Assembly (NCBI GenBank): GCA_965223165.1
Contig: CBDCVQ010000016.1
Coordinates: forward strand, 1 to 64,000
Direction: 5' to 3'
DNA length: 64,000 nucleotides
Source: JABDMH01 sp965223165
Lineage (GTDB): Bacteria; Bacteroidota; Bacteroidia; Chitinophagales; Saprospiraceae
A program made the position numbers and the translations under genes. This document shows positions 1 through 8,947 of this stretch, one piece after another (within the stretch, counting starts at the first letter, position 1; every line of letters begins with the position of its first letter). Under the pieces are notes generated by a model. It searched no databases and was not told the DNA's origin. It worked only from the letters and a program-made list of their open reading frames with translations.

Positions 1-1
1 A

Positions 2-1165
2 CGCAGTGTCATTAGGTTTTTGGACAAGCTGGTCTGGACCCAGGGCCTGAACAAGTGGATTGACCTAGGGCCGGACCTTGGGCGACTGAAGATTGCCATG
101 ACGGCCCAGCCCAATGGGATTGATGCGGAGCAAGTGTACGGGACAGGTAAGAACGATCATAAGATTCTCAATGTCGCCTTAGCGCTGCAGCAGAGGGCCA
201 GGCGTACCCAGGTAATCCTGGTGACCAAAGACATCAATCTGCGGATTAAGGCCAAGGCTTTGGGACTGGTCTCCGAGGACTACAGAACCGGCAAGGTCGA
301 GGACCTGGACGAGTTATCAGACGGTATGCATGCCCTCAAGGACCTGGATGCAAAGATTATCACTGACCTCTACAAGAAGAAGAGAATCGCCGAAGCCGGC
401 ATCTTGAAAGACGCCAAAGTGGCCAATGGGTACTACATCTTGCACAATTGCACGCAGTCAGCGCTGGCTCGCTATGACGAGCGAAGTGACCAGATCGAGC
501 GGGTGGATAAGAGCTATGCCTATGGCGTCCGGCCAAAGAATGCCGAGCAGACCTTTGCCATGGATGCGCTGCTCAACGATGATATCCGCCTGGTGGCGCT
601 GCAGGGAGTGGCTGGCACCGGCAAGACCCTATTGGCGCTGGCCGCGGCATTGGAGCAGAAAAGTAAATATGAACAGATCATCCTATCGCGACCTATCGTG
701 CCGCTGAGCAATCGGGACATAGGATTTCTACCGGGAGATGCCAATGACAAGATCTCCCCATATATGCAGCCACTCTGGGACAACCTGAAGTTTATCAAGT
801 CCCAGTTTAAAACCAACGAAAAGAAGAGCAAGGCCCTGGACGAGCTGCAAGATAGTGGAGAACTCGATATCACGGCCTTAACCTTCATCAGAGGTCGTAC
901 ATTGAGCAATGTGATGTTTATCATTGACGAGGCGCAAAATCTCACGCCGCACGAGATAAAAACGATCATCTCCCGGGCAGGGGAGGGGACTAAGATTGTC
1001 TTTACGGGGGACATCCACCAGATCGATACACCCTATATGGATGAGCAGAGCAATGGGCTCTCCTACATCATCGACCGACTAAAGGGCAGTCACCTTTTTG
1101 CACATATAAAGTTGGAGAAAGGAGAACGATCCGAGTTGGCCAATCTGGCCAATAGCCTGCTCTGA
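2..1165 (+). CDS. PhoH-like ATPase with N-terminal PIN domain, 5' end outside the window
   Basis: The reading frame is open to the first base of the window. The TTG at position 20 is therefore only an internal codon and the real start lies upstream. The visible N-terminal part (to about residue 150) matches the end of a PIN-type RNase fold, with the family's conserved run of aspartates around TKDINLRIKAKALG. The rest is the PhoH P-loop ATPase: Walker A GVAGTGKTLLAL, the LSRPIVPL segment, Walker B-like VMFIIDEAQN, and the sensor segment KIVFTGDIHQID. PIN-PhoH fusions bind and unwind or cleave RNA in stress response; the substrate here is unknown. A 93-base gap separates it from the sigma-factor gene, so it is probably an independent unit. 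The family call is firm; the exact role is not. Confidence 0.9.
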   Translation, partial: RSVIRFLDKLVWTQGLNKWIDLGPDLGRLKIAMTAQPNGIDAEQVYGTGKNDHKILNVALALQQRARRTQVILVTKDINLRIKAKALGLVSEDYRTGKVEDLDELSDGMHALKDLDAKIITDLYKKKRIAEAGILKDAKVANGYYILHNCTQSALARYDERSDQIERVDKSYAYGVRPKNAEQTFAMDALLNDDIRLVALQGVAGTGKTLLALAAALEQKSKYEQIILSRPIVPLSNRDIGFLPGDANDKISPYMQPLWDNLKFIKSQFKTNEKKSKALDELQDSGELDITALTFIRGRTLSNVMFIIDEAQNLTPHEIKTIISRAGEGTKIVFTGDIHQIDTPYMDEQSNGLSYIIDRLKGSHLFAHIKLEKGERSELANLANSLL

Positions 1166-1258
1166 CGGGTTAGATGCAACCTCTTCGATTGGGGGTCGGG
1201 CGCCAAGATTTTTTCTGCGCTAGTGTAACTTCACCGGGCGCCAGTCGTCTACCGACAA

Positions 1259-1789
1259 ATGACCTTGGAGCACTTTCAGATCGAAGTACTTCCGATAAAG
1301 GACAAGTTGTATCGCTATGCACTGAGTTTTGTGATCGACCCAGCGCTAGCCAAAGATGTCACCCAGGACGTGCTGGTCAAGCTGTGGGAGGGGCGTGCTC
1401 AGTTGGCAAAAATCACAAGCATCGAAGCCTGGGCCATTCGGTTAACCAGAAATCTATGCCTGGATCGGCTTAAGGCCCACGCTCGAAAGACGCAGCCACT
1501 GGAATCTATCCAACACCATGACAATGCCATGAAAGACCCCGTCCAACTGGCCGAGGAGAAAGACCTACTCCAGGCACTAGGCAGGGTACTCCAAACCCTG
1601 CCAGCCAAGCAACGTGAGGTCTTTCGCCTGCGGGAGCTGATGGGCTATACCAACAGGGAGATTGAAGATCAGCTGCAACTAAGTGCATCTCAGGTCAAAG
1701 TGTATTTATTCCGAGCTCGCAAAAGGGTCAGGGCCGAGCTCACAAATCTGGTAAATTATGGACTCGAAACGCAAGAGCGATCTGGCTAA
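1259..1789 (+). CDS. ECF-type RNA polymerase sigma factor
   Basis: The 176-residue protein has the two ECF domains. Region 2 (about residues 10-75) contains DPALAKDVTQDVLVKLW, which fits the promoter -10 recognition helix. Region 4 (about 110-165) contains LPAKQREVFRLRELMGY followed by a helix-turn-helix, TNREIEDQLQLSASQVKVYL. Length is normal for the family. It overlaps the next gene by 32 bases, and that gene encodes a single-pass membrane protein, so the pair looks like sigma and anti-sigma. Two DUF4252 proteins follow in the same direction, an arrangement common in Bacteroidota. It probably directs transcription of its own cassette; that is inference. Confidence 0.93.
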   Translation: MTLEHFQIEVLPIKDKLYRYALSFVIDPALAKDVTQDVLVKLWEGRAQLAKITSIEAWAIRLTRNLCLDRLKAHARKTQPLESIQHHDNAMKDPVQLAEEKDLLQALGRVLQTLPAKQREVFRLRELMGYTNREIEDQLQLSASQVKVYLFRARKRVRAELTNLVNYGLETQERSG

Positions 1790-2252
1790 AAAATATTGGG
1801 AAGGTCAAACCTCTTTGGAGGAGGAGCAAGCCCTCAAGGGGGCCCATGCCACGATATCTGATCGGGATAGGGGAGACGATCGAGAGAGCCTGTATTTCCA
1901 CTGGCTGCACCGATTTAGTGAGATGGAAACCGATGCCGGCTTTGAGACGGAGATCATGGACAGATTGCAGCGGCAGGAGCGACCTTCGTCCCGGCTGAGG
2001 TTCTGGCGACGCTACTGGAGCATCGCGGCAGCCGTGCTATTACTGGTCCTTGCCACCCTTTTCCTCAGCCGGCCGGTGGAAGAAGAGCGAGATCTTAGCG
2101 TGATTGATGATCCCCAGCAAGCCTATGAGATCACAAAGCAGGCCCTCTATCTCATCTCGGCCGAGCTCAACAAGGGCGCCCACTATACCTATGCGCTGGA
2201 CGAGTTTAGCGAAGCGGTAGACAAAATCAAGATTGAAGAACAAAAACAATAG
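1758..2252 (+). CDS. Single-pass membrane protein, probable anti-sigma factor
   Basis: The 164-residue protein has a charged N-terminal half (1-85) and one clear membrane helix at about residues 87-104 (YWSIAAAVLLLVLATLFL). An extracytoplasmic tail of about 55 residues follows. I see no recognisable zinc anti-sigma motif (HxxxCxxC). The assignment rests on its position: translation is coupled to the upstream ECF sigma gene through a 32-base overlap, and two secreted DUF4252 proteins follow. The tail motif YEITKQALYLISAELNKG is seen in uncharacterised Bacteroidota proteins next to DUF4252 genes. Role in sequestering the sigma factor is inferred. Confidence 0.7.
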   Translation: MDSKRKSDLAKKYWEGQTSLEEEQALKGAHATISDRDRGDDRESLYFHWLHRFSEMETDAGFETEIMDRLQRQERPSSRLRFWRRYWSIAAAVLLLVLATLFLSRPVEEERDLSVIDDPQQAYEITKQALYLISAELNKGAHYTYALDEFSEAVDKIKIEEQKQ

Positions 2253-2255
2253 ACA

Positions 2256-2828
2256 ATGAAAAAAATGGTAATGCTCCTCGGAGCACTAATGCTGTACGTG
2301 AGTAGTTTGGCGCAGGACAATGCCATCGCCAAGTACTTTAGCACCTATCAATCCAGTCCGGATGTGACCAAGGTGAGTGTGACCAGCAAGATGTTCTCCT
2401 TATTTACCGAGTTGGACTTTGAAGATGAGGACGAGAAAGCAGTTTTGGAAGCGATTGGAAAGCTCAAAGGCATTAAGGCCATCATCGATAAGGAAACCTC
2501 CGACGGCAACAAAGCGTATTTTGAGGCCGTCAAGAAAATGGAGGCAGACCGTAACTATGAAGAGCTGATGACCGTCGAAGACGTGAAGGAGAATGTCCGC
2601 TTCATGATCCGGGACGAAGGGGAGAAGATTAGCGAATTGCTCATGCTGCGTGGCGCGGAACAGGAGTTTATGGTGATGACACTATTTGGCGAAATCGACT
2701 TAAACGCGATTGGGAGCCTGTCTCGGGTGATGAAAATCAGAGGCATGGAGGGTTTTGGTATCCTCTCAGATGACCATGGACACCGTAAGTCTGGCAAGCA
2801 TGGCCACCACAAGAAAGAAAAGCACTAG
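2256..2828 (+). CDS. DUF4252 domain secreted protein
   Basis: The 190-residue protein has a signal peptide (MKKMVMLLGALMLYVSSLAQ) followed by a DUF4252 domain with the usual pattern: an early FSLFTEL segment, KLKGIKAI, a MIRDEG strand turn, and a closing GEIDLNAIGSLSRVM. The C-terminus is His/Lys rich. It starts 3 bases after the anti-sigma candidate and belongs to that operon. Its function is unknown; family members sit in ECF-sigma cassettes. Its stop codon TAG lies inside the CTAG that borders the short inverted-repeat element immediately downstream, so the insertion fell exactly at the gene's end. Confidence 0.85.
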   Translation: MKKMVMLLGALMLYVSSLAQDNAIAKYFSTYQSSPDVTKVSVTSKMFSLFTELDFEDEDEKAVLEAIGKLKGIKAIIDKETSDGNKAYFEAVKKMEADRNYEELMTVEDVKENVRFMIRDEGEKISELLMLRGAEQEFMVMTLFGEIDLNAIGSLSRVMKIRGMEGFGILSDDHGHRKSGKHGHHKKEKH

Positions 2829-3055
2829 TAGAGTTTCGCATTAGATATGTTGAATAATTCTAATAGGATTTTGTTCGCAGACGAGGCATGACCGAACGAT
2901 CTCGAAGAGTCGAGCATGACAATGCGAGAAGTGAGGGAACCGCGAAAGCGGGTGGGTGGCTAGACATAGCCGTAGCTATGGCGAGGCTTTGCAACGAAGT
3001 ATGCGGACCAAAGACATTAGAATTAGCTACAAGATTTAATGCGAAACTCTACTAG
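2825..3055. repeat. Short inverted-repeat (MITE-like) element, copy A
   Basis: This 231-base segment begins and ends with CTAG and has perfect 18-base terminal inverted repeats (TAGTAGAGTTTCGCATTA). The inversion continues imperfectly for about 30 more bases on each side. The interior holds a palindrome (CATAGCCGTAGCTATG) and no ORF. It lies between two co-directional DUF4252 genes. GCAC also flanks it on both sides (2822-2825 and 3055-3058), so the target duplication could be GCAC or CTAG. Two further copies are at 9101 and 11139. No transposase is inside, so movement must be in trans. Confidence 0.85.
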
Positions 3056-3065
3056 CACAGGTAAG

Positions 3066-3650
3066 ATGCCAGCAAAACAATTAATCTACACCATCCTGGC
3101 CCTCTTTGGAGGCCAGGTTTTAGGGTTTGGGCAAAGTGAGACGCTGCAGCGATTAAAGGATTCGGATCAAGTTGGGCATCAATTCTTCTTTTATCCCAGT
3201 ACCCTGCGCATGCTCAACTTGCAGGGAGACAAGGCCTACAATGCCATGGTGAAGGACATCGACAAGCTCGTGTTTTACCAGCTTAGGCACGATGGTTTTA
3301 GCCCTTCCGATTGGGCGAAGACGGTGGAGAGCATCCAGGGAGGAGACCGCTTTGAAGAGTACCTTGTCGTGGAGGCGAAGGATCAAGAATTGCGCATGTT
3401 GGGTAAGGGAGATGAGACGGTGTTCCTCGCACATTACGATGACACTTATTACGTGGCAGAAGTAAGTGGGAGCATTGACGTCACCCAGCTTCCCGCCGTC
3501 TATGAGACGCTATCGCAACGAGATACGACGCTGGAAAGCGGATTCCTGAACATATTTGAATTGATGGGTAGTCGAGGCCTCGACCATCGGGAGCGCCGAC
3601 CGAAGGAAAAGGAGGAGGCCAAACCCGTCGACAAAACCAAGCGAAGCTAA
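3066..3650 (+). CDS. DUF4252 domain secreted protein, second copy
   Basis: I start the gene at ATG 3066 (MPAKQLIYTILALFGG, a signal peptide). An upstream in-frame ATG at 3039 lies inside the inverted-repeat element and would encode element sequence (MRNSTS). The 194-residue product is a divergent paralogue of the preceding DUF4252 protein, with the pattern PSTLRMLNLQGD, VVEAKDQELRMLGKG and YYVAEVSGSIDVTQLP, and a Lys/Glu-rich tail. It originally lay a few bases behind its partner; the 231-base element now separates them and may weaken co-transcription. Function unknown. Confidence 0.8.
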   Translation: MPAKQLIYTILALFGGQVLGFGQSETLQRLKDSDQVGHQFFFYPSTLRMLNLQGDKAYNAMVKDIDKLVFYQLRHDGFSPSDWAKTVESIQGGDRFEEYLVVEAKDQELRMLGKGDETVFLAHYDDTYYVAEVSGSIDVTQLPAVYETLSQRDTTLESGFLNIFELMGSRGLDHRERRPKEKEEAKPVDKTKRS

Positions 3651-3679
3651 CTCGCACAGATCAAAACCGGAGAACCACT

Positions 3680-4573
3680 TTGACAGTCTTAGAAACCAAG
3701 GAACTCACCAAAAGGTACCGGAGAATACGCGCCCTACAGCAGTTGTCGATCCAGGTCGAGCAGGGCATGGTCTTTGGCCTGTTGGGCCCCAACGGCAGTG
3801 GAAAGACTACGACCCTCGGGATCTTACTAGGGGTGTTGAAGGCCACCAGTGGCACCTTTCGCTGGTTTGGTGAGCCTCCCAGCGCCAACAGCCGTAAGCG
3901 GATCGGAGCCATTCTGGAAACGCCTTGCTTTTACCCCTACATGACGGCCAGTCAAAACTTGACCGTGGCCGCGAGGATCAAAGAGTGTCCGATTTCGCAC
4001 ATCGAGCCGGTGCTGGAGACGGTGGGCCTGTATGATCGAAAGGACGATCCATTTCGGACCTATTCGCTAGGGATGAAGCAACGATTAGCCATCGCCTCGG
4101 CCTTGCTGTCCGATCCCTCGGTCATGATACTTGACGAACCCACCAATGGATTGGATCCTCAGGGTATCGTCGAGATCCGTGAGTTGGTCAAGCAGATTGC
4201 CAGATCGGGCAAGACCATCATTCTGGCCAGTCACCTCTTGGACGAAGTACAAAAGGTATGCACCCACTTCATGGTGTTGCGCAAAGGAGAGAAGCTGTAT
4301 CAAGGCAGTGTGCAAGACACGCTAGCGGATCAACGCACCGTGGAGGTAGCGGCCAAAGACATGACTACACTGGAGCAGGTGCTGCGGGAGTTTCGCGGTT
4401 TGGCCAAACTTGAGGTGAATGTAAACAGCCTCATCCTGACCACCGACAACGGCATCGATACGGAGGCGATCAATCGGCATTTGATAGACCAGGGGGTGAT
4501 TGCGACCATGCTGGTGGAGCACTCCGGTAATCTAGAAGCCCAATTCTTAAAGATACTGTCCGAACATGACTAG
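3680..4573 (+). CDS. ABC transporter ATP-binding protein
   Basis: This 297-residue cytoplasmic ATPase has Walker A GPNGSGKTT (about residue 36), the ABC signature YSLGMKQRL, Walker B VMILDEPTNGLDP and the switch histidine ILASHLLDEV. The C-terminal 80 residues form the extra domain typical of the DrrA/CcmA-like class. It starts with TTG at 3680; I see no better ATG upstream in frame. It overlaps the permease gene by 8 bases, so the two are translationally coupled. Substrate is not predictable: this class pairs with ABC-2 permeases that export drugs, lipids or bacteriocins. Confidence 0.93.
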   Translation: MTVLETKELTKRYRRIRALQQLSIQVEQGMVFGLLGPNGSGKTTTLGILLGVLKATSGTFRWFGEPPSANSRKRIGAILETPCFYPYMTASQNLTVAARIKECPISHIEPVLETVGLYDRKDDPFRTYSLGMKQRLAIASALLSDPSVMILDEPTNGLDPQGIVEIRELVKQIARSGKTIILASHLLDEVQKVCTHFMVLRKGEKLYQGSVQDTLADQRTVEVAAKDMTTLEQVLREFRGLAKLEVNVNSLILTTDNGIDTEAINRHLIDQGVIATMLVEHSGNLEAQFLKILSEHD

Positions 4574-5387
4574 GTTGCTTCAGATTGAATGGCTGAAGCT
4601 CCGGCACTATCGGCCCTTTTGGGTCCTGATAGGGATGTACGCCCTTGGCGTGGTGGTCGTATGCGGCAGTGGCATGTTCTTCATGCAGTATCTCAAGAGT
4701 AAGGGAGCGGATTTTGAGGGCATCGATCCTACCATGCTGCCGCTTTATGACTATCCCGATGTGTGGCAAAATGTGACGTATATGGCCGCCTTTTTTAAGG
4801 TATTCTTGGCTTTTATCGTCATCATTTCGGTGGCCAACGAGGTGTCTTACCGCACCTTGCGGCAGAATGTGATCGATGGCCTGAGCAAACGCGAGTTCCT
4901 GGGGAGCAAACTGCTCTTTATTTTCTTTCTTTCGCTTGCGGCAACCGGCCTCGTGATCCTGATTGTTTTTGTCACGGCCTCCGCCTACTCCAACGTACAG
5001 GGATTCGACTATATGTTTGAGTCTATGGAGTTTGCGCTGGCTTATCTGTTTGGGGTCTTCACCTATCTGACCTTTGCCTTATTGATCACCTTGTTGATTC
5101 CCAAGACGGGACTGGTTATTGTGGCCTTATTCATGTATACGGTGGTATTTGAGCCGCTACTGGCCATTTTCCTCCTCAATTTTCCCAATCTGGCGGACTG
5201 GGCCAGGGCCATTGCTCCGTGGATGCCTGTCACGAGTGTGTACAATCTGATTGACGTACCTTTTCCCAGATATTTGCTGATGGAGATCCAAAACTACGTG
5301 AGTCTACGTCAAGTAGGGATTGTCAGTGTCTGGCTACTATTTAACATCAGCATGAGCTACTTGCTGCTGAAACGCAAGGACTGGTAG
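4566..5387 (+). CDS. ABC-2 type transporter permease
   Basis: The 273-residue protein has about six hydrophobic segments: residues 15-40, 80-98, 115-140, 155-180, 185-205 and the C-terminal 245-265. The layout fits an ABC-2 permease, including the conserved short segment NEVSYRTLRQNVIDGLSKRE after the second helix, which contacts the ATPase. It overlaps the ATPase gene by 8 bases and presumably forms a 2+2 exporter with it. It ends 50 bases before the convergent T9SS surface-protein gene. The sequence between, with the small stem GGAGCG/CGCTCC, could separate the two transcripts. Confidence 0.9.
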   Translation: MTRLLQIEWLKLRHYRPFWVLIGMYALGVVVVCGSGMFFMQYLKSKGADFEGIDPTMLPLYDYPDVWQNVTYMAAFFKVFLAFIVIISVANEVSYRTLRQNVIDGLSKREFLGSKLLFIFFLSLAATGLVILIVFVTASAYSNVQGFDYMFESMEFALAYLFGVFTYLTFALLITLLIPKTGLVIVALFMYTVVFEPLLAIFLLNFPNLADWARAIAPWMPVTSVYNLIDVPFPRYLLMEIQNYVSLRQVGIVSVWLLFNISMSYLLLKRKDW

Positions 5388-5436
5388 CTATCTGTCCGAC
5401 GGGAGCGGGTGCGCTCCTTATGTCTTAGGCTGCTCG

Positions 5437-7278
5437 CTAGGGCTGCTTGAGAATGCGGAATGTACGCCGTTCACCATCTCCGGTATCGATGGTCAGCAGC
5501 AAGGCACCGGAAGGAGACGGTGAGATATCGATTTCAGCCGATTCAGCTACTTCGCCTGCACCTACCACTTCGCCTAGTAGGGTCCTCAATTCATATTTCG
5601 CAGTCTCCCCAATAGAGATTCCCTTAATACGCACAAAGTCGTGGCTGACGGTGGGATACACCACAAGCGGAGCCCGCGTATCGTTAAATGCCACCTGAAC
5701 GATCCCGGACAATTCTACCGAGCCGTCCAAATCAAATGCCTGAAGTCGATAGTAGTTGGTGCCACGCAAGGGAGTTTTGTCCATATAGTCGTAAGTGGTG
5801 GCGGTATTGACATCGCCCCTAGCCGGACTCCAGCCCAGGTCAGACCACGTGGTGCCGTCCGAGCTACGTTGCAGCATGAACCCTTCAAAAGCAAACTCGG
5901 AGGCGGTTTGCCACTCGATCATGACGCCATTGTCCTCCTTTTGCGCACCAAAGTGCGTGAGTTGTATCGGCAGGGGGCTGCAAGAAATCTCCAGCATATA
6001 GGGGCCGGCATCAGCAATCCCGTCCACCATGAGGAAATAGGTGCCGGGAGCCAGCGTAATCGAAATCGATTCAGCACCTGTCGTGGCTGCAGCGATTGCG
6101 ACGCAGGTATCCGGGCAATAAATTCCGGTAGCTGTGTCCAGCGCGCCGCTCATCAAGATGAGATCCAGATCATCTTCTCCCATAGGAGTCAGGTCAATCT
6201 TCATCTCCTGGCCGGTCAGTACCTCCCATTCGTAGGTTACATCACCCTGACTGTAGTCACCGACCGCACATGAACCATAGTCACTGCTGCCATATTGATC
6301 TAGCCGAGCATCCGTACTTCCCAATACGACACTACCACAGCTGATCTCGTTGATGTCCTTGGGACAGTCGATATACAAATTATAGCTGCCTTCGTTGACC
6401 AAATCATCGGGAGAGCTGGGCAAGACCATGCCGTCGACAGCTATCCAATAGATACCCAAGGGCAGGGTTCTTGTTATTTGTTCTATTACACTGCCCGTAT
6501 CGCTCTTAGCAAAGCAGGAACCAGGGCATGCCTGTCCATTCTCGTCTGGCACGCTGGCCAGCAGGAACATATGCAGTCCCTGATTGTCCAGCTTCTCAAG
6601 CACAATGTCTACCGTCTGCGTTTCCAGAATCTCGAACCGGTAGAGCCGATCACCGGCCTCATAAGTGTTGACTAATTCTTCAAAGCATCCGCCGTAATCC
6701 AGAATGTTAAAATTACTGGCGCGCCCCAGTGTGGTATGGGTCAAGATCTGTCCACAGGGAAGCGGGTCATACTCCTTCTCGCACACCACAGTCAATTCGT
6801 ACTTGCCCTCTCCGGGTGCGCCTCCATCAACGGGAACAATGCCATCGACAATAATCCAATAAGTGCCTCCTCCCAGTTTGGCATCGATATCACCTCCGTC
6901 GCTAAAAGTTATGCAGGTATCAGGACATTCCACCTGGCTCTCCGGGTCTGTCGTATTGCTCAGTAGAACCATCACCAGATTGGCTCCATCGAGATTATTT
7001 AGTTGGATGCTGACCTCAGTAGAGTCGGCCAAGTCCAGACGGTAGAGTCGGTCTCCGGCGTCAAAAGTCCCTGGCACAGTGGCACAGGTCCCATAGTCAC
7101 TATTGCTGTAGGAATTTGTCGCTCCAATCGTGCTGTCGGCAAGCACTTGATTACACTTGATATCCTCAAAGGGTCCAATTGGATCAAAAAAGGAGGCGTG
7201 AGTGGACCATGATTGCAGTGAAATAGCCGTTACGAAGGTCAAAAAGATGGTCAAAATGTTATTATTTTCTTTCTTCAT
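5437..7278 (-). CDS. T9SS-secreted surface protein with three PPC-like repeats
   Basis: I use the ATG at 7278 (MKKENNNILTIFLTF), which begins a signal peptide; the frame is open 107 codons further up without signal-like sequence. The 613-residue product has three tandem modules of about 125 residues, each with paired cysteines and the patterns DYGTC, GDRLYR and GTYWIIVDG. They resemble bacterial pre-peptidase C-terminal (PPC) beta domains. A fibronectin-like segment with GVMIEWQTASE follows. The last 75 residues form a type A T9SS sorting domain (starting PLVVYPTVSHDFVRI), which directs export across the outer membrane and surface attachment. No catalytic domain is visible. Confidence 0.85.
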   Translation of the reverse strand: MKKENNNILTIFLTFVTAISLQSWSTHASFFDPIGPFEDIKCNQVLADSTIGATNSYSNSDYGTCATVPGTFDAGDRLYRLDLADSTEVSIQLNNLDGANLVMVLLSNTTDPESQVECPDTCITFSDGGDIDAKLGGGTYWIIVDGIVPVDGGAPGEGKYELTVVCEKEYDPLPCGQILTHTTLGRASNFNILDYGGCFEELVNTYEAGDRLYRFEILETQTVDIVLEKLDNQGLHMFLLASVPDENGQACPGSCFAKSDTGSVIEQITRTLPLGIYWIAVDGMVLPSSPDDLVNEGSYNLYIDCPKDINEISCGSVVLGSTDARLDQYGSSDYGSCAVGDYSQGDVTYEWEVLTGQEMKIDLTPMGEDDLDLILMSGALDTATGIYCPDTCVAIAAATTGAESISITLAPGTYFLMVDGIADAGPYMLEISCSPLPIQLTHFGAQKEDNGVMIEWQTASEFAFEGFMLQRSSDGTTWSDLGWSPARGDVNTATTYDYMDKTPLRGTNYYRLQAFDLDGSVELSGIVQVAFNDTRAPLVVYPTVSHDFVRIKGISIGETAKYELRTLLGEVVGAGEVAESAEIDISPSPSGALLLTIDTGDGERRTFRILKQP

Positions 7279-7660
7279 TTGCGCGGGGCTTAACGAATTA
7301 CATATGAAAGCCAGCAAAATATGAAAAACTATTGATCTAACGCAATAATCATCCAAATTTTGAGCAGGCGATTTGTTGTTGGCATGTGACCACCATCTCC
7401 GGGCGGTCAATGATTCTGCTTGGCATTTGGTGTAGCAAGAGGTAGGCAAGATGTTTAAGCGTTGGCCGACCGTTTGAGTGCGTGCTACCGGCAAACGCTC
7501 CCAATGATCAAAGGTGACTTCCTGGGGAGCAACCATTGTCCTAACCCACCCTGTCACTCGCATAGAAATAAGATGCGCAGCAATGTTGCGATTTGTCATG
7601 AAGACAGAGTGGCGTTCATTCGGCGCTGTCCCCCAGGATTCTTACCTTATAAGCCTTACT
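7279..7660. other. Divergent intergenic region between surface protein and alkaline phosphatase
   Basis: These 382 bases separate two divergently transcribed secreted-protein genes and should hold both promoters. I can see no tRNA, repeat or clear terminator. The two long reading frames that run into it from each side lack coding character. Confidence 0.4.
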
Positions 7661-8776
7661 ATGATAGCAGAACTGAAGAAGGGGGTTGCGGTAGCTTTCG
7701 CGTTGATGCAGGTGATGCTGATGGGGGCACAGCCGTTGGTCGTCCGTCCTGGCACTGCCAAAGCACCGGAGCGACCTCAGAATGTCATCCTCATGATCGG
7801 TGACGGGATGGGACTTGCCCAGATCACGTCCGGCATCTATTCGAGTCGGACACCGCTCAACCTCGAACGATTTAAGGTGATCGGTATTCAGAAGACGCAC
7901 AGCAAATCGGACTTGATCACCGACTCTGCAGCGGGAGCTACCGCCATGGCCCGTGGCATCAAGGCCGATCTTCGTTCCTTCGGATCAACCCTGGATGAGA
8001 AGGCGCCCATCTCCATTTTAGAAGAGTTTGAAGAAAGGGGCCGGGCCACAGGCATGGTGGTTACCTCTTCACTCTCTCATGCCACTCCAGCGGCTTTCAT
8101 CACGTATCAGATCAATCGGGGGATGTTTGAGGCGATTGCAGCGGACTACTTGCTGCACGATATCGATTATCTCGTGGGAGGCGGCAAGAAATATTTTGAT
8201 CGACGCCATGTAGATGGTCGAAACCTCCTGTTGGAGATGGCCAACCGGGGATACTATGTGCAGACGTTTTTGGATTGTGATTTTTCCGACATTCCCTTGG
8301 GTAGGAAGGAAAAGGTGATCTATCTCAGTGCTGATGGAGAGCCGTTGGCACACATGCAGGGACGTGAGTATTTCGTAGATGCCTGTGCTCGAGGTGCCAA
8401 CTACCTCGAACGAAAGGGCACGGGCTTCTTCTTGATGATCGAGGGCTCTCAGATCGATGTAGCTGCCCATGCCAACGTGGGGAACATTGTCATCGATGAG
8501 CTCCTCGAGTTTGACGAAGCCGTTGGCAAAATGCTGGACTTTGCCGAGGGTAATGGCCATACACTTCTGGTGGTTACCGCCGACCACGAGACCGGCGGCA
8601 TGGCCGTTCTGGACCGCGCTGACAGGGAGCTGGTCGTCGGATTTGCCACAGGTTTGCACACGGCAGCTTCCGTGCCTGTCTTTGCTTTTGGTCCGGGTGC
8701 GGAGCTGTTCCGGGGGCTCTATGATAACACGGAAATCCACGCAAAAATGCGAGAGGCGCTAGGATGGGTCGAGTAG
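7661..8776 (+). CDS. Secreted alkaline phosphatase
   Basis: I start at ATG 7661, giving a hydrophobic signal segment (GVAVAFALMQVMLMGAQ); the frame is open 49 codons upstream without similarity. The 371-residue enzyme carries the alkaline phosphatase metal and active-site motifs: LMIGDGMG (Asp48), TDSAAGATAMA (Ser89, the phosphoryl acceptor), HATPAAF, and the late TADHETGG. It is shorter than E. coli PhoA but normal for the Bacteroidota single-domain form. It hydrolyses phosphate monoesters outside the cytoplasm. Spacing suggests a single-gene unit. Confidence 0.92.
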   Translation: MIAELKKGVAVAFALMQVMLMGAQPLVVRPGTAKAPERPQNVILMIGDGMGLAQITSGIYSSRTPLNLERFKVIGIQKTHSKSDLITDSAAGATAMARGIKADLRSFGSTLDEKAPISILEEFEERGRATGMVVTSSLSHATPAAFITYQINRGMFEAIAADYLLHDIDYLVGGGKKYFDRRHVDGRNLLLEMANRGYYVQTFLDCDFSDIPLGRKEKVIYLSADGEPLAHMQGREYFVDACARGANYLERKGTGFFLMIEGSQIDVAAHANVGNIVIDELLEFDEAVGKMLDFAEGNGHTLLVVTADHETGGMAVLDRADRELVVGFATGLHTAASVPVFAFGPGAELFRGLYDNTEIHAKMREALGWVE

Positions 8777-8804
8777 ATACCCGATCACCATTTTTCGTCA
8801 CTGG

Positions 8805-8877
8805 AGCCACCCAAGGGACTCGAACCCTCGACCTACGCATTACGAATGCGTTGCTCTGCCAGCTGAGCTAGGGTGGC
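8805..8877 (-). tRNA. tRNA-Thr (anticodon CGU)
   Basis: The minus strand folds into a full cloverleaf with a 7-bp acceptor stem (GCCACCC/GGGTGGC). The D-arm contains AGCTCAGCTGGCAGAGC. The anticodon stem ACGCA/TGCGT has loop TTCGTAA (anticodon CGT), and the T-arm contains GGTTCGAGTCC. A CCA tail is encoded at 8802-8804. It reads ACG codons. Confidence 0.96.
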
Positions 8878-8947
8878 TGGTCGCCATCCGGCAAAAAGCG
8901 AAGCCAAAATTACACAATCCACGCCTGAAATTTCTATGTGAGATCTA

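Noticed and set aside
3039..3065. Upstream ATG for the second DUF4252 gene
   Set aside because: These codons lie inside the inverted-repeat element. The ATG at 3066 directly begins a signal peptide.
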